Part shown: positions 42,772-48,143 of the stretch, one piece after another
Layout of the letters: each line of letters opens with the position of its first letter
Numbering within the stretch: position 1 is the stretch's first letter
From: Verrucomicrobiales bacterium
GTDB lineage: Bacteria; Verrucomicrobiota; Verrucomicrobiia; Verrucomicrobiales; DEV007
NCBI GenBank assembly: GCA_029210205.1
Contig: JARGOD010000034.1
Span: 1 to 48,143 of the forward strand
Length of the DNA stretch: 48,143 nucleotides
Direction: 5' to 3'
The notes under the pieces: generated by a model
The model's input: the letters and a program-made list of their open reading frames with translations, nothing else
What the model was told of the DNA's origin: nothing
Databases searched by the model: none
Position numbers and translations under genes: made by a program

Positions 42772-44721
42772 TCAGACAATCGGAGCTGCTTTCACAAAGG
42801 GAGGTATCGGGCAGCCGATTGCATCAGCGGTCGCCCGGATCAGCTCGGCTTCCCGGCTTGAGATGACATTGTCTTCTAAAACACTTTGGCTTGCGGCTTC
42901 GAGAAGGAGTCTCTTTACCGGCGGAGTGGCACTATCAAATTTCGCGAGCGCTGCGTCGATTTCTTTCAACCCGCACTCAGCGGCATCTCGAAAAGTGATC
43001 TTAGCTCGTGAAGTACTTTTCAAATAGTTCCCTGCCCGGTTAAATGCCGATTCAATCCCAGCTGGATCATTAGGGTGACTCATCGCGGCGAGCGTCGAGA
43101 TAAGAACGCTGGTTTCATCGTTCAGGCGGCTGATGTTTCGATACTTCATGCGCGGTGGGCGCGAGCGGTTGAAGAAGGTATCGAGGTGGCGCTGGATGAC
43201 TTTAAGCAGAGCAAACTCGAATAGGTTTACCTGGCGGTCACTGGCAATGAGCTGATCGGTGATGGCCCGGAACTGCTGGTATCCATTTTGAGAGAGGTGG
43301 CGCAGGGTGGGAATGGCGAGGTCGACGAGGCTGAATTTTATCGTGGAATGCAGCTTGCCCACTTCACTGAAAAGACCGGCGACGAGGTCATAAGTTTCGG
43401 TTTCGCAGGATTGACGGAGTTGGCTAAGTTCCGAGTTTCGCAAGGTTTCGTCTTGAGCGAGTAGGAGCGCATACACCATCGCCTGTGCCCCGTGATGGGA
43501 GTGGCAGGTGTCGATCCAGTGTTCCGGGAGACTACGATGGACGTTCTGTCCGAGCTCGACTTGCTCAGGATGGAGCGTGCGCATGCTTTCGATGACCTCA
43601 GTTTCGCGAAGCGAGACGGTGGCTTCATTGCTATCGAGCATCGAGACTGCCTGATTGGTTTGGCGAGTTGAATCACGATCAGTTTTTTGGGTAATAGCAG
43701 GCAGTGTGGATCCGCTGAATTTGCCGTCCCAGCTTGGGAGAAGACGACCAATTCGAGTTTTTAGGGGTGGGTGCGTCGCCAGCATTTGTGAGCGTAGACC
43801 GCTACTGAAAAACAAATGGCTGCAGTCGCGAGCCATTGGGTGAGTTACTTCGGAGCCTGAGCTAAGACCGCCAATCTTTATGAGGGCACCGGCGATTCCT
43901 TCCGGATTTCTCGTAAACTGGACAGCGGATGCATCGGCGAGGTATTCCCGCTGACGCGATACGGAGGCTTTGATGAGATTTCCAAAGAAGCTTCCGATGT
44001 AGCCTATCGCCAGTAGTCCGACTCCTGCTAGCAGCATGACCAGAGCAGCGCCAGCTCCCTCTCTTCGGCTGGATTGTAATCCTCCACGAACTCCGAAGCG
44101 GAGAATGAGTTCACCCATGAGAGCGAGAAAGAGAATACCGTAGAGCAGAGCCATGAGCCGAATATTCAGGCGCATGTCACCATTGAGAATGTGGGAGAAT
44201 TCGTGAGCGACGACACCCTGAAGTTCATCCCGGGTTAAGAGCGACATGCACCCACGCGTCACACCGATGACCGCATCGCTCGTCGTTTTGCCCGCCGCGA
44301 AGGCGTTGATCGAATCCTCGCGATCCATGACGAACACGGTCGGTACCGGCACACCTGAGGCGATTGCCATTTCCTCGACGACGTTGAGAAGGCGCCGCTC
44401 GTGAAAATCAGTGGTGTTCAGATCGACTTCCCGACCTCCGAGCTCGCGGGCGACGACCACTCCGCCTCCCGAAAGTTGCGCAGTCTTGTAGGCGCTCGTG
44501 AGGAACACAATCAACGATGTGCCGACGGCAGCATAAAGGAAGATCTCAGGCCTCCAAATAGAATGCAGATGAAAGGCGTTAGGTCCTCCTTCAAGGACGG
44601 TCAGGATGACTGCAGAGAGCAGGTAGACCGCGACGATGATCCCGACAACCGCGAGGATAAAATAGAAAACGAGCAGGCCGGTTTTGCGGCGAGCCTGTTC
44701 CTGATGTTCGAAAAAATCCAT
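42772..44721 (-). CDS. M48-family membrane metalloprotease (HtpX-like)
   Basis: This 649-aa protein has N-terminal helices (about residues 15-42 and 59-77), the core MDREDSINAFAAGKT, and the zinc site H173-E-F-S-H177 in VVAHEFSHILNGD. The third ligand lies in REYLADASAVQFTRNPEGIA. Two further helices lie between. The C-terminal 330 residues extend well beyond HtpX and may form a soluble regulatory domain. Its substrate is probably misfolded membrane proteins. The gene follows lemA by 31 bp, a frequent pairing. Confidence 0.92.
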   Translation of the reverse strand: MDFFEHQEQARRKTGLLVFYFILAVVGIIVAVYLLSAVILTVLEGGPNAFHLHSIWRPEIFLYAAVGTSLIVFLTSAYKTAQLSGGGVVVARELGGREVDLNTTDFHERRLLNVVEEMAIASGVPVPTVFVMDREDSINAFAAGKTTSDAVIGVTRGCMSLLTRDELQGVVAHEFSHILNGDMRLNIRLMALLYGILFLALMGELILRFGVRGGLQSSRREGAGAALVMLLAGVGLLAIGYIGSFFGNLIKASVSRQREYLADASAVQFTRNPEGIAGALIKIGGLSSGSEVTHPMARDCSHLFFSSGLRSQMLATHPPLKTRIGRLLPSWDGKFSGSTLPAITQKTDRDSTRQTNQAVSMLDSNEATVSLRETEVIESMRTLHPEQVELGQNVHRSLPEHWIDTCHSHHGAQAMVYALLLAQDETLRNSELSQLRQSCETETYDLVAGLFSEVGKLHSTIKFSLVDLAIPTLRHLSQNGYQQFRAITDQLIASDRQVNLFEFALLKVIQRHLDTFFNRSRPPRMKYRNISRLNDETSVLISTLAAMSHPNDPAGIESAFNRAGNYLKSTSRAKITFRDAAECGLKEIDAALAKFDSATPPVKRLLLEAASQSVLEDNVISSREAELIRATADAIGCPIPPFVKAAPIV

Positions 44722-44752
44722 CTAACCCGGTCAATCTCGATCGGGTAACTAA

Positions 44753-45349
44753 TTAAAATTTCACCTCGACGACGTCGCGTTCGGAGTCGTCGGAGACTTC
44801 GAAAAGAGTCGCCTGAACAAAATTGAACATCCCGGCGATAAAATTGGAGGGGAAAGTTTCCAGCTTGTTGTTAAAAGCCATCACGGCGTCGTTGTATCCC
44901 TGACGAGCAAAGGCGACACGGGACTCGGTGGAGGTGAGTTCCTCCTGAAGCTGCAACATATTTTGGTTGCTCCGAAGTTCAGGGTAGTTCTCCGAAAGAG
45001 CAAAGAGTCGCCCGAGGGTCCCGCCAAGACCTGATTCAGCCGCAGCGAGGGCTGCAACGGAGTCTCCACTGCCGGGATCAGGAGAGGCATTGCTCCGCGC
45101 GGATTCTGCGGCATTGCGGGCCTGAATGACCGCCTCGAGAGTTTCGCGCTCATGCTCCATGTAGGACTTGGCGGTCTCGACCAGATTTGGAATGAGGTCA
45201 TGTCGGCGTTTCAACTGCACGTCGATTTGGGAGAACTGATTACGGTAGAGGTTCCGCTTTTTTACGAGCCCGTTGTAAAGACTGATCACGAAGAAGACCG
45301 GGATCAGTAAGACCGCGAGAACGGCAAGGATGATGAAGATTGTGGTCAT
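44753..45349 (-). CDS. LemA-family membrane protein
   Basis: This 198-aa protein has an N-terminal helix (about residues 3-23) and the LemA core: NLYRNQFSQIDVQLKRRHDLIPNLVETAKSYM (part), LRSNQNMLQLQEELTSTESRV, and YNDAVMAFNNKLETFPSNFIAG. The fold is a helical bundle exposed to the periplasm. Function is unknown; it is often paired with M48 proteases, as here. It begins the minus-strand run and is divergent from the TolQ-like gene. Confidence 0.95.
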   Translation of the reverse strand: MTTIFIILAVLAVLLIPVFFVISLYNGLVKKRNLYRNQFSQIDVQLKRRHDLIPNLVETAKSYMEHERETLEAVIQARNAAESARSNASPDPGSGDSVAALAAAESGLGGTLGRLFALSENYPELRSNQNMLQLQEELTSTESRVAFARQGYNDAVMAFNNKLETFPSNFIAGMFNFVQATLFEVSDDSERDVVEVKF

Positions 45350-45496
45350 GGTGTTGGGATAAATTAACGTCTCCTTCCGGAAATATCGAATGACATGATG
45401 CTCTAAGATGAGGCCCGCAGCGATTACAAAACAGGCTCAATTTTTGATTCCAGAGCAGTATTTTCTAAATGAAGTGGCAGTTTTCGCGGTGAAAAC

Positions 45497-45527
45497 TTGT
45501 TTTTTATTAAAATAAGTGAATATTTTA
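45497..45527 (+). promoter_or_regulatory. AT-rich promoter candidate with palindrome, upstream of the TolQ-like gene
   Basis: TTGTTT at 45497-45502 and TATTTT at 45521-45526 are 18 bp apart, a reasonable -35/-10 pair for the plus-strand gene at 45565. TAAAATA (45508-45514) and TATTTTA (45521-45527) form a perfect 7-bp inverted repeat with a 6-bp spacer across the -10 region, which could be an operator. The divergent interval 45350-45564 holds nothing else clear. Confidence 0.35.
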
Positions 45528-45564
45528 TATAAATTAACTAAAGTCCGGGCCGCATGCTGTTTTT

Positions 45565-46527
45565 ATGATCTATCCTCTTCTTCTTTCCTCCTTGAATGGG
45601 AGTATTCAAACGGCGCTTGATCAGCCTCTCTTTCCTGGAAAGGTTTTGATCTGGCTTCTTCTGATGCTCTCGATCATCAGTTGGGTGAAGATTCTTTCGA
45701 AATGGCTTCAGCTGGTAAGGATGAATCGCTGCGACAAGATCTTTTCTGAACGACTCAGGCAGTCGAGAACCACCTTGGAGCTTTTCGAAGAGGGGTGGCA
45801 GAATGAAGAGTCCGCCCGGTTTCTCATCTATCTTGCGGGAGCTCGTGAAACGGCTTTTCAACTTCTTGGATCCAGAAATCCTGTTCAGGACATGGAGGAA
45901 CGCGTCCGCAATGCCGGTATGCTTTCAGCGGGGCAGGCTCGAGTCCTGAACCGTGCCTTCGAATCAGGCCTCCGACAAGCATTGATGAAAGTCACCTCTG
46001 GTGTGGGAGGACTTCGTTTCATTGGCGCAGCCGCACTCTTTCTTGGCACGATTGGCAGTGTTTGGACGCTGATGTCGGGATTTGACGAGCTGGAGGCCGG
46101 AGCCAGCCTCGGCCCAGTCCTCGGCAGCTCACTTGGGTTTGTCCTGATTTCGTTGATTGTGGCAACTCCGGCATTCTTAGCCCGGATCGCGTTTGCTATT
46201 CGAACCGACCGTCTGGAATTCGAAATCTCAAAGTTTAAAGAGGATATCGTTCGTCTTTTTGAGCGGAAGTTCATCGATTTCAATACAACAGAAGCATTAG
46301 AGGTTTCTTCGACCTCACCAGTTGAGCCCGATCCCTACGACGATGAGGAGGCAGTTGAAGAAGAACCCGGTCCTGCGTCTGAAGAGAAGCCTATCTCTTC
46401 CCATGGAAAGAAGAAGTATCACTCGATTCGTGAACGCCTCTTGCGCCCTCCTTCAGACGATGACGATACCGATGAACTCCGGGTCAATCCGATCGCCCGT
46501 CAGGCAGCCGGAATTAAAGCTTATTAA
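45565..46527 (+). CDS. TolQ/ExbB/MotA-family proton-channel protein
   Basis: This 320-aa protein has a helix at about residues 27-46 (VLIWLLLMLSIISWVKILS) and a long cytoplasmic loop. Two paired helices follow in the family region at about 145-215: RFIGAAALFLGTIGSVWTLMSGFDE and LGSSLGFVLISLIVATPAFLARIAFAIR. The C-terminal 90 residues are acidic (DPYDDEEAVEEEPGPASEE) and not part of the family. Such proteins couple the proton motive force to periplasmic work with a TolR/ExbD partner. No TolR/ExbD gene follows; instead a single-pass protein of unknown family is 19 bp downstream. Confidence 0.85.
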   Translation: MIYPLLLSSLNGSIQTALDQPLFPGKVLIWLLLMLSIISWVKILSKWLQLVRMNRCDKIFSERLRQSRTTLELFEEGWQNEESARFLIYLAGARETAFQLLGSRNPVQDMEERVRNAGMLSAGQARVLNRAFESGLRQALMKVTSGVGGLRFIGAAALFLGTIGSVWTLMSGFDELEAGASLGPVLGSSLGFVLISLIVATPAFLARIAFAIRTDRLEFEISKFKEDIVRLFERKFIDFNTTEALEVSSTSPVEPDPYDDEEAVEEEPGPASEEKPISSHGKKKYHSIRERLLRPPSDDDDTDELRVNPIARQAAGIKAY

Positions 46528-46546
46528 TCAGCAATCAATTTTCGCT

Positions 46547-47092
46547 ATGCAATCCTCATTTCAAACCCTTGCCGTCGGAGCTGTTGTCACTGGCATTCAT
46601 TTAGCAATCATTGTTGCGATGAAACCAGCCTCGATTGAGGCGTCGAAATATTTTCAAGCCCTGGACATGGATTCCTTTGTTGAAGAAGTTTTCGTCAAGC
46701 GGCAAGCCGGTGAACCCGGGAGCAGGAAGGAGAGCAATCCCGACAACGTCGTGGTTGGTGTCGAAGATATCTTAGGAAGAACCAGCAGTGAAGAGCCGCT
46801 TCAAGAAGAATCTCCAATTGCGGGTCCGGAGCAACCAGTCGAAATGGCGGAAAGTTTCATGGATTTGGAGAAGGAAATGGATTCGGTTAGGGCAGTGGCT
46901 GATGTGAGGATCTTTGCCGGGCGAATTCCCGAACCAAAATTGGAGGAGTACACTTCAGAGCGAATGGTGGCTGAGCCGGTGGCTACGAAGCGCCTAGAGC
47001 AGACTCCGCCAGCAGAATCGATAGCGGAAAAGGCAGCCTTAAAGGCGGGCCCTTTTGAGTTGCGAGAGATCCATCCCGTTTCGCGGCGGTAG
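46547..47092 (+). CDS. Single-pass membrane protein of unknown family, partner of the TolQ-like gene
   Basis: The ATG at 46547 gives 181 aa and starts 19 bp after the TolQ-like stop; the open frame continues upstream inside that gene but without a better start. The N-terminus has one hydrophobic segment (about residues 8-25, AVGAVVTGIHLAIIVAMK). The remainder is acidic, rich in E, P and S, with no recognised domain. By position it could replace TolR/ExbD or TonB, but it has neither the ExbD Asp-containing helix nor a TonB C-terminal domain that I can see. Confidence 0.6.
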   Translation: MQSSFQTLAVGAVVTGIHLAIIVAMKPASIEASKYFQALDMDSFVEEVFVKRQAGEPGSRKESNPDNVVVGVEDILGRTSSEEPLQEESPIAGPEQPVEMAESFMDLEKEMDSVRAVADVRIFAGRIPEPKLEEYTSERMVAEPVATKRLEQTPPAESIAEKAALKAGPFELREIHPVSRR

Positions 47093-47189
47093 AGTGAGAC
47101 CTCGCAATAAAGGATTCAATCGATAAAATTGTTAGGTTGATCTGTTTGCCGGTCCGGAGTCGGGAGGGTATGATCGTGGGAGATTTCTT

Positions 47190-47774
47190 ATGAATTTGCC
47201 CAACCAGTTGACGGTGGCCCGCCTCTTTCTTTCTTTTGTCTTTGTGGCTCTCCTTTCGTTCGACGAGGTCGAATTCATGAAGACCGCGGCGCTCATCGTT
47301 TTTGTGATCGCTGCGATCACGGATTTCCTCGACGGATACCTCGCGCGGAAACACCAGCTCATCACGAACTTCGGGAAGCTGATGGATCCGCTCGCCGACA
47401 AAGTGCTGATGTGTGCCGGCTTCGTTCTGTTATCACGGTTGGAGCTGATTCCTGCCTGGATGGTCGTGGTGATTCTGAGCCGTGAGTTTCTCGTAACTGG
47501 TCTTCGGTTGCTTGCATCAGCCGAAGGAGTCGTCCTCGCCGCTGAGGCGCTGGGGAAATACAAAACGATCATGCAAATCGTGACCGTAATATATTTCCTT
47601 ATCTACCTCGCGTCGCAGGACCAATGGCTTAATTTCCTTAAGCCGGTCTTTAACTCCTTCTACCTTGGACCAGATCACCTCGGTATGCTCCTGAACTGGG
47701 TTAGCCTGATCCTCACTCTCTGGTCTGGCTGCAGTTACGTGTGGAAGAATCGGAATATGCTGGCGGATTGCTGA
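47190..47774 (+). CDS. pgsA: CDP-diacylglycerol-glycerol-3-phosphate 3-phosphatidyltransferase
   Basis: PgsA makes phosphatidylglycerol phosphate in the inner membrane. The 194-aa protein begins MNLPNQLTVARLFLS and has the CDP-alcohol phosphotransferase motif D-G-x2-A-R-x8-G-x3-D-x3-D in TDFLDGYLARKHQLITNFG followed by KLMDPLADK. SREFLVTGLRLLASAEG is the second family block. Several helices complete the fold. It is convergent with metE across a hairpin. Confidence 0.94.
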   Translation: MNLPNQLTVARLFLSFVFVALLSFDEVEFMKTAALIVFVIAAITDFLDGYLARKHQLITNFGKLMDPLADKVLMCAGFVLLSRLELIPAWMVVVILSREFLVTGLRLLASAEGVVLAAEALGKYKTIMQIVTVIYFLIYLASQDQWLNFLKPVFNSFYLGPDHLGMLLNWVSLILTLWSGCSYVWKNRNMLADC

Positions 47775-47811
47775 CCACGATCACTCGTAGCAGAATCTTA
47801 AGGAAAGGGAG

Positions 47812-47840
47812 CGCCGCCTTCTTGGAATGAGAAGACGGCG
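47812..47840. terminator. Bidirectional terminator hairpin between pgsA and metE
   Basis: CGCCG (47812-47816) pairs with CGGCG (47836-47840), and CTTCT (47818-47822) with AGAAG (47830-47834), leaving one mismatch. This is an 11-position stem with a 7-nt loop. On the minus strand it is followed by CTCCCTTTCCTT, a pyrimidine tract, which suits metE termination. Confidence 0.6.
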
Positions 47841-47878
47841 GTCAGTTTACTGAAAGACGCGATGCCTGGAATCCTCTC

Positions 47879-48143
47879 CTATGAGATGGCACTAGTGAGC
47901 GATTGAGTTTCTGGACTTTCGGAACGTTTAGATCGCAGAAAATGGGCCGCTTCAACCATTCGTTTGAGCGAAGAGGTTACCTCGGGCCAGTCTCGCGTTT
48001 TTAAGCCGCAGTCCGGATTCACCCAGAGATGGTCTTCCGGGATAACTCCTGCTGCTTCTTTGAGCAGGGACACGATTTCTTCAAGAGTTGGAACTCTTGG
48101 CGAATGGATATCGTAGACTCCCGGCCCAATCTCGTTCGGGTAG
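47879..48143 (-). CDS. metE: Cobalamin-independent methionine synthase, C-terminal part
   Basis: Only the last 87 residues are in the window; the gene continues to the right. The visible sequence [19 protein letters not shown] is the conserved MetE block around the catalytic histidine, and [14 protein letters not shown] carries the third zinc-binding cysteine. The end ([20 protein letters not shown]...) extends slightly past the usual C-terminus. MetE transfers the methyl group from methyl-tetrahydrofolate to homocysteine. Any regulatory leader lies outside the window. Confidence 0.95.
   Translation of the reverse strand, partial: YPNEIGPGVYDIHSPRVPTLEEIVSLLKEAAGVIPEDHLWVNPDCGLKTRDWPEVTSSLKRMVEAAHFLRSKRSESPETQSLTSAIS

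Noticed and set aside
46322..46546. Upstream extension of the 181-aa protein into the TolQ-like gene
   Set aside because: The extension is basic and Ser/Pro-rich in an overlapping frame, and the ATG at 46547 precedes a clear hydrophobic segment with normal spacing.

Overview
The window looks like a chromosomal segment of a marine or aquatic member of the Planctomycetota-Verrucomicrobiota group, most likely Verrucomicrobiota. This is inferred from four secreted S1-type sulfatases (one with a C-terminal VHL-beta-like domain), DUF families and a monohaem-type protein of the kind common in that group, and an ECF sigma/DUF6768 pair. Two class A penicillin-binding proteins argue against typical Planctomycetes. 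There is no phage, plasmid, transposase, rRNA or CRISPR array. Coding density is high.

Layout. 1-4731: a minus-strand operon (sulfatase with VHL-like tail, DHDPS-family lyase, second sulfatase running off the left edge) diverges from a PAS-AraC regulator, which looks like a local polymer-degradation unit. 4753-9547: SWIM-SNF2 helicase, tRNA-Leu(UAG), a small ORF interrupted by an in-frame TGA and preceded by a perfect AT-only inverted repeat, and a DUF4126 membrane protein. 9743-17630: a CxxCH-containing secreted protein, a third sulfatase, recF, alr, and a minus-strand group of a lipase-maturation-factor-like membrane protein, a HELTH metallopeptidase-like protein and a CII-like HTH protein. 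17700-24375: OmpA-type protein, queF-queC, cyclic-nucleotide-binding protein, phosphoesterase, DUF4870 protein, UvrD-type helicase, HesB/IscA protein. 24475-33886: a fourth sulfatase coupled to a DUF3147 protein, PBP1A, MidA-type methyltransferase, a secreted coiled-coil protein, an SDR protein plus PdeM-like nuclease, and lysS. 33894-45349: a long minus-strand run lemA, M48 protease, ECF sigma, DUF6768 protein, alpha-2-macroglobulin, pbpC, all concerned with the envelope. 45565-48143: TolQ/ExbB-like protein, a single-pass partner, pgsA and the 3' end of metE.

The most unusual DNA-level signal is a short dispersed repeat built on CCCTGTTGAAT. It occurs at three loci with an exact 22-bp register: upstream of recF as direct repeats, and inside the coding sequences of the first sulfatase and pbpC as an inverted repeat with a 15-nt spacer. 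Other points are the interrupted ORF with a hairpin just after its TGA, and a threonine where PBP1A should carry its transpeptidase serine.
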